NCBI GenBank assembly: GCA_033439265.1
Contig: JAVTVX010000010.1
Location: 434,001 to 498,000 of the forward strand
Length of the DNA: 64,000 bases
Direction: 5' to 3'
Source of the DNA: Dillenia suffruticosa
Lineage: Eukaryota > Streptophyta > Magnoliopsida > Dilleniales > Dilleniaceae
The notes beneath the pieces are model-generated. The model saw only the letters and a program-made list of their open reading frames with translations. It made no database searches and had not been told where the DNA came from. This document shows positions 13,060 through 23,085 of this stretch, piece after piece. The position numbers were made by a program, and so were the translations under genes. Position 1 is the stretch's first letter, and every line of letters starts with the position of its first letter.

Positions 13060-14177
13060 TCCTTTTGAGTCAGTAGCATTGTAAGGTATATTCCAACATT
13101 AAAATCCAAATCTGTTCAAAGTCTGATAATAAAAACAATCTCAGTGACAAAATCGTGAATATTTGGCATCGTCCATGGCGAGGAGATGGTTCAAAGTGAA
13201 TTCCAGTGATAGAATGGAATAGCTCATGATGAAAATAAAGTATGGGAGGTAGCTGGTGCAAGTGACAAAATGATGAAAAGGATGAAGAAAAAATGAGGCA
13301 GTAAGGGTGTCCTCCTGATTTCTTTTTCCCACTCTTAAGTGACTCAAACTTCATGATACTTCATACATTATATTTGAGATTTGAGATTTATGTGCTTCTC
13401 TCCTGTTTCCTTCTTTCTTCTCATAATAGTCATTTTCTGCAATACTTTTTGTTGAAGCAGCTATGCTGACGTGCTGTTATCGTCCTAGGCTGAAGAGTGT
13501 TATATATCATTTTCGGGGGAACAGAAATTTTGGACTGCCGAGAATAGGTAAGTTCGAATATTTAAACATTTGTTTTGGTTCTGTAACAGCATTGGAGATC
13601 ATTATTAGTGCTGTAAAATTTTGTTCATCTTGCTAGGTATTGGGAGGCCTCCAGGCCAAATGGATCCAAAGGCATTCTTGCTACAAAAGTTCAATGCAAT
13701 AGCACGAGAAAGAGTAAGTCTGTTTCTTGTTCTTGTTGGCCATGGCATAATTTTGGAAAAACAAAGGACAATTTGCATCCCATGCCTGTGCACTAAAAAT
13801 GTTGAACTCTGCCAGTTTTTTTGGAACATTTTAGATTTGGGGGAGTGGGGAGGGGGAAATATCTGCTTGGACCTCTGGACGTGTCACTCTTTTATTTGCC
13901 AACATGTTTGCCTTGTGGGAAATGTTCTGATGAACTTAAAATGTTTCAAGTGTTTAGATTATTATTGTTATTATTAGTTTTTGCCCCTGTTCTTGCTTCA
14001 TTTCATTATATGTGGTGTGAAGGTTTTTGCATTTCTTGGTACCAGATTAATGCTGCTTTACCAGGGGGGGTTTGTGCATTGAAGGTCCTTCCGTCCCACA
14101 GTTTGAGCGAAAGTTCAAGAAGCTTTAATGCAGATCAGAAATACAAGGATATAAGATTGCAGACTATAATGACATAA
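8252..14177 (+). CDS. Peptidyl-tRNA hydrolase-like gene (AT5G19830 type), possibly decaying
   Basis: The family cleaves peptidyl-tRNA released from stalled ribosomes in organelles or cytosol. Exons seen: 8252-8359 ([10 protein letters not shown] start, then [20 protein letters not shown]), 8440-8528 ([12 protein letters not shown]...AIFGQG), 8790-8880 ([18 protein letters not shown]), 13489-13547 ([15 protein letters not shown]), 13637-13713 ([20 protein letters not shown]) and 14046-14177 ([14 protein letters not shown] to stop). Phases agree at every junction except across 8881-13488. There the central exon of about 40 residues, with the family's HDD and GGHGxHNG motifs, should lie, but I could not find it. 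The catalytic His of TRHN is Tyr here (TRYN), and the conserved TYMN/TFMN is THVN. Exon 3 at its nearest AG adds about nine residues before FVRNVPV, next to a SINE-like insertion. Identity is strong, but activity is doubtful: either the central exon is cryptic or the gene is becoming a pseudogene. Confidence 0.8.
8568..8745 (-). repeat. SINE-like repeat, copy 1 (in PTH-like intron 2)
   Basis: About 175 bp, minus orientation. It has a T-run (A-tail of the element) at the left, then the family's conserved body, and a B-box-like GATTCGAACTC on the plus strand (GAGTTCGAATC in the element). It lies in the short intron between PTH-like exons 2 and 3 and ends just before the acceptor region. Seven other copies lie in this window. 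Confidence 0.65.
10823..10843. repeat. (GA)n microsatellite
   Basis: Pure GA dinucleotide run inside the large PTH-like intron, next to C-homopolymer and GTCGAC-like repeats. Confidence 0.9.
12320..12337. repeat. (G)18 homopolymer
   Basis: Eighteen consecutive G residues, a likely length-variable and assembly-sensitive site in the PTH-like intron. Confidence 0.9.
13011..13056. repeat. (TG)n(TA)n microsatellite
   Basis: TG repeats run straight into about 33 nt of TA repeats, upstream of PTH-like exon 13489-13547. Confidence 0.9.
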
Positions 14178-14810
14178 CAAGACTTGTATCAATATTGCAG
14201 TGAGATTACATAGCCTCAACTTTCAATTTGGATAGCCTTTACCCTGTATCCATAAGAAATGTGAATGCAGAAGCATTTACCGTGTCCCAATGAGTATGTG
14301 CAAGGGGCGTAGGCAGCTGTCTTTCATTGCACCATCTTTCTGATATTCCAAAAATTTTGTATTTGTTTGGGTCATCTCTTGTTAAAACTCCCAAAAAAAG
14401 GATATGTTTCGGTCATGGACCTACCTATTTACTCCCGAGTTTCCAATTATTCTCTGTTCTTTATTTTTTTTTGCCCCCACATTTTCTTCCTCATTTATTT
14501 CTAGCGATATCTACATTATCTATCATGCCCAAAATGCTGTGATTGTACATGGCGAAAAATTGAGTTTGCAGAGAGAGTTTTTGGGGTTACGAGTGTCCCA
14601 TAAAGATTTTTTTTTTTTTTTTTTTGCTTTGAATTTAATGTTAAATGTTTGGAAGGCCATTATTTCTGTGGGGCTTGGCCTAACAGGTCTAAAGGGTTGG
14701 GGTAGGCATACTCTTACATTTAAAAGAGTGGTGGACCCTTTGAATGCACTCCCACGCCCATCAAAAAGAGAACCATGTCCATCAAGTCCTAATGACGTGT
14801 TAATGCCATT

Positions 14811-14975
14811 ATTTTTTTTTTGTTTTTACTAAGAAGTTTAGGTTTTACCTGATTAATTTAATTAGATTATAATAAGACCTATTTTAGGAATTGATTATTT
14901 TAAATTCTTTTTCATTGTTCATAAAACTCAAACTTGAGATTTCTGATTAATGATTCAATTTCACCACCCATATTT
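14811..14975 (-). repeat. SINE-like repeat, copy 2
   Basis: Same family and orientation as copy 1, more diverged. It has a T-run at the left, a GGTTTTACCTGATTAATTTA-like block, a TCTTTTTCATTGTTC-like block, and a decayed B box (AAACTTGAGAT side). Confidence 0.55.
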
Positions 14976-15515
14976 GATAGAAAAAGAGGTGAGTCTGGTC
15001 ATAGTATACTATTGGTCAACTAGAATTCGGGGTTAAAAATGCACTGTGTCCATAGTTAAAGAAAAATTTTACTGTCTCAATAAGTATAAATGTTTACAAG
15101 AACACAATTAATCATAAATCTAATGTTATTACTTTAAATTTTAGTATGACTATTAAAAATTGTCTAAGGTTTACTCATTTGAAACACCAATGTTATGGTT
15201 CAAAAGTATGAATGTGAATATTTAACACGTTTAGTAATGTAGGACTTTTGGGTGATGATGTTGATCTCATGAGTGCTTATATCTGTGGAGATTATAGCCA
15301 ACCACCTCTTTCATTTTTTTTTTCTTTTTTTTTTTAAAAATACGGTGATGACAAATAAATTATAATTTGTTTTCGATTTACTTTTTTTTTTTCTTTTAAG
15401 TATAAGAAAATATAATCAAGCGAAATTTAACCGAAAAAAAGAATATAAAAGTGAAAAAAGTTTATCGTTTGAATTATTTTCGAGGAATAACTTTATTTTA
15501 CTGATCCTCAACGAA

Positions 15516-15597
15516 GTTAATATATCCGTGTGGTTAAAGCGATAAACTTGAAATATGTTGGATTTTACCCATGTAGGTTCGAATTCTGCTGACGACG
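15516..15597 (+). pseudogene. Decayed tRNA-Ser(UGA)-like sequence
   Basis: 82 nt align end to end by eye with plant cytosolic tRNA-Ser(UGA). The conserved D-arm GTGGTTAA, the anticodon loop ACTTGAAAT (anticodon TGA), a long variable arm, and the B box GGTTCGAATTC followed by CTGCTGACGACG are all present. About sixteen positions differ, including both sides of the acceptor stem, so a functional tRNA is unlikely. The following 100 bp hold two related AT-rich units, so this may be the head of a tRNA-Ser-derived SINE and not a simple tRNA pseudogene. Confidence 0.75.
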
Positions 15598-16249
15598 CAA
15601 TCGGCTCTCATTCATGTAATAATTTTAGTCAAAAAAAGGGACCATAAAGCATTCAGCTCTTATTTATATGTAATAATTTTGGTCAAAAAGTGGACAATAA
15701 AATTGGTAAAATCTGTTGCCATTAATCTATTAAAAATAAATAATTTTAAAAACTTGCCCTTTAAATGAATCTACTAAAATATATAGTTATTCCTTGATAT
15801 AAACATTCCCAGCAGAAAGTGTTAATCGTATTATATATGTAATACTCTTACTCTCCTACATATATGTCATTAAAGTGTCCCATGTGTGTTCTTTTTTTTT
15901 ATTATTATTTATTATCTCTTAAATTATCTATTTTATTTATAATATTTTTTAAAGTGGGAAAATGAATTCTGTGTATTACCAGACAATTGACTCATGTACA
16001 ATTTACACGACACGGCTAAAAGGTTTGTGATTTCTTAGTCCAAGTTCATTGTAACCCTGACATAGACAGACTTAATACTAATCTTTGGGAAAACATTTTA
16101 TTAAAAAAATAAAAATTATTCCAAACACATGAAGCCCACATGGACGTAGACCTTATCACCTTAGTCTCCTCAAAAAGGTGAAGGTTAGGTTTGGTCCGAA
16201 GGCAAAGTGGGCTTTCTGTGGGTCTCACATGAGAGTGAGAGTGAGAGTA

Positions 16250-16250
<1 letters not shown>

Positions 16251-16276
<26 letters not shown>
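16251..16276. repeat. (GA)n microsatellite
   Basis: GA run that abuts and partly seeds the first unit of the 84-bp tandem repeat. Confidence 0.9.
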
Positions 16277-16280
<4 letters not shown>

Positions 16281-16440
16281 TATGGTGTCGGGGAACGGAA
16301 ACGATTATTCAGATTATAAAAGATTTGATAATCAGATCGATTTAAATTAATCATGAGAGATAGATATGGTGTCGGGGAATGGAAACGATTATTTAGATTA
16401 TCAAAGATTTGATAATCAGATCGATTTAAATTAATCGTAA
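16273..16440. repeat. 84-bp tandem duplication
   Basis: Two adjacent units, period 84 bp, both containing TAGATATGGTGTCGGGGAA and AATCAGATCGATTTAAATTA, with only a few differences. A further TATGGTGTC fragment follows at about 16471. It lies about 390 bp upstream of the MYB5-like start codon and carries no coding potential of its own. Confidence 0.85.
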
Positions 16441-16758
16441 CGATCAGCATAAGTCAGGGATATAAAAAAAAATATGGTGTCCTCTGAATTCGATACAAGT
16501 TAATCAAAAAGTAATTTGTTGGTACCTTCGTACTTTTTTCGACGACAAATGTACAAAATTAAAAAAATATTTAATTAAAATTTATGCAGAGTGTACTAAA
16601 TACAGCCATGACACCAGGGCGAAAGAAATTATCAATCAAAAAAGACTTCTCAAGAAATAGAGAGGTGCAAGAGACGCGCCGACGAGGCAAGTGAAGATAA
16701 CGAATCCACATGATTAAATCAATGCAGCAATCCTCGACCAGCACAGCACGACAGGGCA

Positions 16759-16763
<5 letters not shown>

Positions 16764-16796
<33 letters not shown>
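16764..16796. repeat. (GA)n microsatellite in the MYB5-like leader
   Basis: GA run ending 30 bp before the ATG. It could be a GAGA-type promoter or leader element, or simply slippage. Confidence 0.85.
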
Positions 16797-16798
<2 letters not shown>

Positions 16799-16826
16799 CG
16801 AAGAAGCAAAGGATCCAATCTGATCG

Positions 16827-17973
16827 ATGAGAAATCCGACATCGACAACAGCAGCAACAGGAGGTGGAGGAGCAAAAACGACAACACCGTGCTGTAGTAA
16901 GGTGGGATTGAAAAGAGGACCATGGACTCCCGAAGAAGACGAGCTTCTCTCCAATTACATAAAGCGCGAAGGTGAAGGGCGGTGGCGCACCCTGCCCAAG
17001 AGAGCCGGACTTTTGCGCTGCGGAAAGAGCTGTCGTCTGCGATGGATGAATTACTTGCGCCCTTCTGTCAAGAGAGGCCACATCGCCCCCGATGAAGAAG
17101 ATCTCATTCTCCGTCTCCACCGTCTTCTCGGCAATAGGTCTCTTTCACCTCCACCTCCCCCTCCACTCTTTTTCTTGTGGGCTTGCTTGTTTTTTTTTTT
17201 CCCTTCATTTTCTCTGTCTTAGGGTTTCTCTCTCTCTCTCTCTCTCTCTGTGATATAGGTGGTCATTGATAGCAGGGAGAATACCGGGACGGACAGACAA
17301 TGAGATAAAGAATTATTGGAACACACATCTTAGCAAAAAGCTCATTAGTCAAGGTATTGATCCCAGAACCCACAAGCCTCTCCAGCAGCTCACTACTCCT
17401 AACCCTAACCCTAATCAACCTCCTCCTCCTAAACCCACTTCCTCAGCTTCCTCCTCCAAACTCAACCACCCTAACCCTAATCCCAATCTCTCTCCTGATC
17501 CTGATCCAAACAACCACAATGATCCTGATGATCATTCCCAAACACCAAGTGATCATGATGGAGGAGCCATCACCATCAACAATGTTGCTTCTGCGGCTGC
17601 ACCGCTTCAGCCACCAGTTATCAACACTACCACTAGTGTCAGCGTTCTTAATAAGTCAAACAATATAATTAATGAAGAGGGAGGAGAAGAAGATGATATC
17701 AGTTACTGCTCCGACGACGTCTTCTCTTCCTTCTTGAACTCCTTGATCAACGAAGATATGTTCGCCAATCAACATCAGCTCCATCATCATCATCTCACCC
17801 AACAACAGCAACAGCAGCTTCTCATGACGACAGGTCTTGCCAATGCCAACAACCCCTCCTCCTCTGATAATGCTTTGATTTCATCTGCTCCTCACACTGC
17901 TTTCGGATTTGGGACTGGATGGGAAGCTGCATCTGCTGCCTTCACTCACCAAAATGATCCCAAGAGATCATAA
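16827..17973 (+). CDS. MYB5: R2R3-MYB transcription factor, MYB5 type
   Basis: Nuclear DNA-binding regulator. MYB5 proteins act with bHLH and WD40 partners on proanthocyanidin, mucilage and trichome genes. Two exons: 16827-17137 and 17259-17973, giving 341 aa, with a 121-nt intron splitting the Arg codon of [12 protein letters not shown]2 covers about residues 29-80 ([39 protein letters not shown]) and R3 about 82-131. The bHLH-contact motif DLx2Rx3Lx6Lx3R is intact at 92-111. [10 protein letters not shown] follows R3. The C terminus is Pro/Asn-rich, then acidic, with the MYB5-type block [17 protein letters not shown], then His- and Gln-rich. The start gives MRNPTSTT, like grape MYB5 proteins. 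The intron's CT run (17227-17249) serves as the pyrimidine tract of the acceptor. Orthology to AtMYB5/VvMYB5 is by recalled similarity; a related subgroup member is the alternative. Confidence 0.92.
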
Positions 17974-19632
17974 AACCCATCATGTTGATCAAATAGCACC
18001 ATATTTTTTACGCATGCAGTGCGTTGCAATGTCTTTTAGCTTTAGCTCAAGCTAGGGTCTGGGAATGTGATGTGATGATCAAGTGGTATTTGTGTTCCGA
18101 TCCACTTCCACTTCTTTTAGTGTGTTTGTTTCATGTTGTTACGTATGATATATATCTTGTTTGTGTGTAATTAACTATAAAATCATATATCAAATATTAT
18201 TGCAGGTGTCTGTCTTATATATGGGCTTTGCTCTTATGTCTGCACGAATGCTCTTCGCCTCTTTTCAAGTTAAAAGTGTTTGAATTCAATTCATATCACA
18301 CTTTCTCCATGTACGTTAATCATCTATTTCTTCATTTAAATAAAGGATTTAATTTAGTATACGTAATAAAAGCGAGATGACTTCCCAAAAACCAATCTTT
18401 GTGGTGCAATTCTAAATTCAAAACATGAATAATATAAACAGAAGACAATTCATATGTTCAAAATCGCTGCACAAAAAATTGAAGCATTTAGGCAGAAATG
18501 CAACCAAAGTTAATATTTGACAAAAGCAAGAATTTGAGGACTGCAAAGGGAGTATGACTGGGTGTTGGAAATCTAAACATTAGGTGACTAATTATAAATT
18601 CGTGATGGTGATGAGGACTGTATGTATGACTAATGTTTCCAAGTACACGAAGTTACAGCATTAACTTTGAACATACGACGATGAAAACTTGAAAGCTACG
18701 AGGGAAGATCAAATTAATATAATAAAAATTTCAAAATTCCCAAATTTTAGGTTATTCCAAGTGAAATCGCTTGCAGCTATATATGTCAATTTTCTAGTAG
18801 CATATAAGGATAAAAATGCTATTCTATGTGAGTAAAAGGGCTCCTAGAAATTAATGGTCGATGTGGCTAAAGAAAAGCTGATAAGAAGATTAAAGTCCAT
18901 TTACAAGCATATGTTTTTTCTCAAGCCTAAAGAATTATATACAATAATAAGCTATGTAAATGTAATGATGACCTGATTGCACATTTATATGCAATTGCAA
19001 TTAAGGTTCTCTTACAATATATATATATATATTAATCCAAAGTTGTTCAATTTTGTTTGCTCACTTTCGATTGGTCTAGCTTTAGTATACCCCATAAGTA
19101 AACTCCGAATACAAGTATTGAAGGTGTCGAGCTTCCTATGTTCTTGTCTTTTCTCAAAATGTTTTAGCCAATATATTATCAACGTTTTGATAGTTTCCGA
19201 AGTTCAATGAAATATATCATCATAATATATTTTCTCTGGGTTTAGAGTGGAGAAGTTGATGACTTCTTAATTTTCTCACATAATTTTGTTGTACATGCTT
19301 CAATTTCCAATACCACGTTTACGTACTTCTTAGTCACTTCATTATGAGACCTATTTAACTCTCATCATTCTAAAGAAGTTAACTTCATGATAGTTTAAGA
19401 CTTAATTATTCTAGAGTTTACATTTCATTTCCACTTGTCTGATCATCTTTGTTTCATTTCCAACAATACGTGTGCTTAAACATGAACTTAGTTAGAAGTC
19501 ATTCAAAATCAAAGTTTGGCAAGATATGTTTTTCATTTGAATGTTCTCCATAATTATTGGGTCACGTTTCATATATAAAAAAGCACAATTAAAGTCCAAG
19601 CAAATTTCAACCAAAATCAGTATAATCTCAAG

Positions 19633-19633
<1 letters not shown>

Positions 19634-19667
<34 letters not shown>
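19634..19667. repeat. (GA)n microsatellite
   Basis: Pure GA run in the gene-poor region, 24 bp from the splice-flanked minus-strand island at 19691-19734. Confidence 0.9.
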
Positions 19668-19670
<3 letters not shown>

Positions 19671-20409
19671 CCAGACTAAAAGACACTTACCTGTATTGAG
19701 GGAAACCTTCATGAATAACATCTCCAATTTCATCCTGCATCACAAACGGTGAAGTTTCTCATAATTGTTGAGCAAAGCTTGCTTGAAGAACCTCTCGAAT
19801 CATATTATGCAAATGTAAAGTCAAGTATACATCAATTTAAAAGCTAATTATTAATGCTATTAAATAGCATAATCATCGAGACAACAACGCAATGTGCATT
19901 TGCTTAGTTAATGAAATGAAATGAAATATTTTGAAAACAACTTTATTATACTAAATTCTTTTGGATTGTGTTAGATTTATTAACATGTATCAGAAGCGTG
20001 ATAAATAATAAAAATTGAATAATTTGGAATTTTCGAGTAAATATTTCAATATATAAGTCTTCAAAAATTCAACCGAATTGCGAAGTCTCTCATATAGATT
20101 GCCTGAACGGGATAGTGATTACAAAATCAAATGACCATCATTATACCATGACGTCTCAACCTAAAGTTCGGTAAATTTAAAAATGTGAGAAATTTTTCTA
20201 CCCAAAAATTTCTCAATCCCCCGACTGTTCTCACTCAAAGAATACACATCTTTTTCAACATTTCTCTCTTGGCAATGCACTCTCAAAAGAGAATAATCTC
20301 ACGTACCCGGGAGCAGATAAATCACACCAAAAAATGGGGTCATGGAGAGATGCATGGGAAGGGGGTTTAATTACTTGTGGTAAAAGCCTCTCATGGGCAT
20401 ATTTATCAT

Positions 20410-20563
20410 CAAGTTAAGTGGTCAAACACTCTACTCCTTTAACCAACGATATCGAGTTCAAATCATAAGAATGAAGAAAAAGGATTTGGGAGAGTCAACT
20501 CTTAAAATGAGTTTCACAGTATTCGGACAAAATTAGTTCACATCTGATCGGTGAAAAAAAAAA
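20410..20563 (+). repeat. SINE-like repeat, copy 3
   Basis: Plus orientation. It begins AAGTGGTCAAACACTCTAC (A-box-like), then a B-box-like GAGTTCAAATC, the shared GAAAAAGGATTTGGGAGAG body, and an A tail following TCGGTG. Confidence 0.65.
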
Positions 20564-21066
20564 CCCTTTATTATCCATTCATGTCATATTATTGGGAAAC
20601 AATTAATCCAACATAATGTTGGACAAGTATATGAAGGTGAAGCAAATTTGACCGGATTTCTTTTAGTCCCCAAAAACATGCCATTCCATAAAACATATTT
20701 GGCCATATGGTTTGAGAGGGTGATCTTAACTTTGGCAAGAAACAGGACACCAAAGTTTGAGACCATATTTAAGCAACCAAATATTGCTAGATCTCACTTT
20801 GTCCACACCATGCAGATATGATTTTAGAATTTAATTGTGAATGAAAAAAATATTTTTATGGTGACCGATTATATACGCAATTGCTATGTTTTATTGCTCT
20901 CTCATGGACCGGTTAGGGGAAGAGCAGCACAAGTGATACATGATGGAATTGGATTGGGGTAGTGTGATATGGGGAGTTCACCTACACAAGTTTAATGTTG
21001 GACAACCCATGAGTCATCGATGGGGAGGTTCAATCTAACACAAAGGGCGAGACATTTTTTGAATAA

Positions 21067-21150
21067 ATGATTTTTTTTTCGATTTTTACCAGCGATATTT
21101 GGGTTTTACTCGACTAATTTAATAAATGATTTAATAAAAACTTTTGGAGG
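21067..21150 (-). repeat. SINE-like repeat, copy 4 (truncated)
   Basis: Only the tail-proximal half is present: T-run, TTTTTACCAGCGATATTTGG, then GGTTTTACTCGACTAATTTA. The promoter-like head is missing, which is unusual for a 5'-truncation-prone retroposon only in that the break is sharp. Confidence 0.5.
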
Positions 21151-22149
21151 ATTTAATTCTTGACTTGGGCAAGATCTTGGATTGGGATGTATTTTCAACA
21201 AACCCATGGTTTTAAGTGATTTGCAACCTATTTTGATACAAAGAGGAATATTTTTGAATGCATTGATTATAAAAATTAATTGTAAAATAAATTTGGTTGT
21301 TAATAGATTTAGAATACAATCACACTCCTACTTATTAGCACTTATATAGATTTTTTACTCACTTCTTTTTTTCCCTTATATTTTTCAGGTCTGTAACTAG
21401 TAAGTGTAGTTAGAAGACTCCTTTTTGCACCATGTGACATCCACTCCTATTGGGTCTGCATATTTTTTGTGAGTTGGTCCCATTTTGACATCTTTTGATT
21501 ATAGATGGATGCATGGAGATTAACGGAAATTGAATTTTGTGGTCTTTGGATTTCATGTCAAACTTCATTATATAATTATTGGGGATTCTTTCTATATATA
21601 TATATTTTAGAGATCTTTAAAAGCATGATTTATGATCTTAGAGAAGGGATTGAGAATCGAGAGTGTGATGTTGCCGAATTAGCTTTGTGGTGTCTTGGGG
21701 TGCATGCTCGGGATTGCATGTTGTTCCAAACAATAATTTATTAATGTTATGTTAATAACATTTTTTTGGCACATCAATTATCGAAACTTTGAATAAATTC
21801 ACCCCAATATTCTTTACTATTATAATAATAATAATTGTGCTTATGGATTGTATTATTAAGGTTAAGTTTGGTCTTCAATACTTATTTATTATGTCCTTAT
21901 TTTTAGGGTGAGCTACCGACATTATACCAACTTGTTTTTATAGTATGATGCTATTCTTCATGGTCAAAATGGTCAAAATGGTCTTGAAGCTTTTCATGAG
22001 TAATAAAACTAAGTATGCTTTATTATATCTACCATGAGCACATTTCATGATCATTTTGACCATAAAAAATAGCATTACTACTTAGTTTCAAGTTTCCATT
22101 TCAAGTGGGGGTGTCAAGAGTTATGGGCACGAATCAATAAACAGTCAAT

Positions 22150-22311
22150 CTAGTTAAATGTGGTGTTAAATTCCCTAATCAAGTATTGAATTTGAAATTT
22201 AGAAATAGAAAAGATTATATTGGAAGAACCACTCTTTTAATAGAGTTCTCGTAGATATTTAAATCGAATTAATCAGAATATAACTCTTAATACTGGTGGA
22301 AAAAACAAAAA
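22150..22311 (+). repeat. SINE-like repeat, copy 5 (diverged)
   Basis: Plus orientation, old copy. TTGAATTTGAAATTTAG occupies the B-box position, then GGAAGAACCACTCTTTTAAT, AATCGAATTAATCAGAATA and a tail of A with C interruptions. It sits directly upstream of copy 6. Confidence 0.5.
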
Positions 22312-22353
22312 GGGATAGAGAGTTATGGGCACAATTGAGACCTTACTCATTTT

Positions 22354-22518
22354 GGTTGAATGATCGGACACTTACCCCATTTATCAGAGATTTTGAGTTT
22401 GAATCCTGAGAATAATGAAAAAGGATTTGGAAGATCCAATATCTAAAATAGGCGCTACAGTACTCGAACTGAATTAGTCGGACAAAACCCGAATACCGGT
22501 AACGAAAACAAAAAAAAT
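22354..22518 (+). repeat. SINE-like repeat, copy 6 (best preserved)
   Basis: Plus orientation, about 165 bp. The head is GAATGATCGGACACTTACCC, the B-box-like site is GAGTTTGAATCCTGAG, the body contains GAAAAAGGATTTGGAAGATC and CTCGAACTGAATTAGTCGGA, and the tail is an A-rich run after TACCGGTAACG. This copy defines the family consensus best. Confidence 0.7.
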
Positions 22519-22894
22519 TGAGACCTAATCAAGCTTAGCCCGTTTTGGCCCACAAAAATAGAAGGAATTGGGCCAAGCATGAATCTTGTAAAAGCGGCCC
22601 AAAGTTTTTAAATCTTGGGACCGAGTTTGACAGAGGCGGTCAACTCCAGATGTTGACGGGCAAATCAAACAACTGGACCAGAACCAGATGGGTTTTTGAG
22701 TCCACCATAGAAAATTTTAACCCCTGTTTTTATTTCCCAATAATGTATTTATAGTACTCCAACCGTCCCATAACTAAGCATATTTAATTACAACATAATA
22801 TCTCATTATGAGGATTAAATATGACTGATGGAGGAAGAAACGAGGGGTGAAATGGAAGTGGGTTTTTATTTGTATTTATGATGCTTTGTTTGAC

Positions 22895-23085
22895 CCATTA
22901 TTTTATTTATTTATTTATTTTGGTTTTCACCGCTCGTATTTAGGGTTTATCCAATTAATCCGACTCGAGCACTATGACCCATTTTAAGGATTGACTCTCT
23001 TAAACCCTTTTTTATCATTCTCAAATCTCGAACTCGAGATCTGTAATTAAGGAATAGAATGTTCGATCATTTAATTCAAAAACAA
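22895..23085 (-). repeat. SINE-like repeat, copy 7
   Basis: Minus orientation. An ATTT-rich tail lies at the left, then CACCGCTCGTATTTAGGG, CCAATTAATCCGACTCGAGC, CATTTTAAGGATTGACTCTC, and a B-box-like TCGAACTCGAGATC near the head at the right. Confidence 0.65.

Larger units (their letters stand above)
8881..13488 (+). other. Large intron/gap of the PTH-like gene
   Basis: 4.6 kb between confidently placed exons. It is AT-rich with T, A and G homopolymer runs, a GA array (10823-10843), an 18-base G run (12320-12337) and a TG/TA array (about 13011-13056). A CT-rich stretch at 11450-11640 looks like a transposon end but is unassigned. No exon encoding the missing catalytic centre could be recognised on the plus strand. 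Confidence 0.5.
14178..16826. other. Intergenic region between PTH-like gene and MYB5-like gene
   Basis: No gene could be supported. It holds the PTH-like 3' UTR, a SINE-like copy (14811-14975), a decayed tRNA-Ser sequence (15516-15597) followed by two related copies of a segment of about 52 bp (15601-15700), a GA array, an 84-bp tandem duplication (16273-16440), and the MYB5 promoter and leader with another GA array. Confidence 0.6.

Noticed and set aside
17357-17668. 103-codon frame rich in Leu, Pro and Thr inside the MYB5-like exon 2
   Set aside because: Alternate frame of the Pro/Asn-rich coding repeat, with no independent support.
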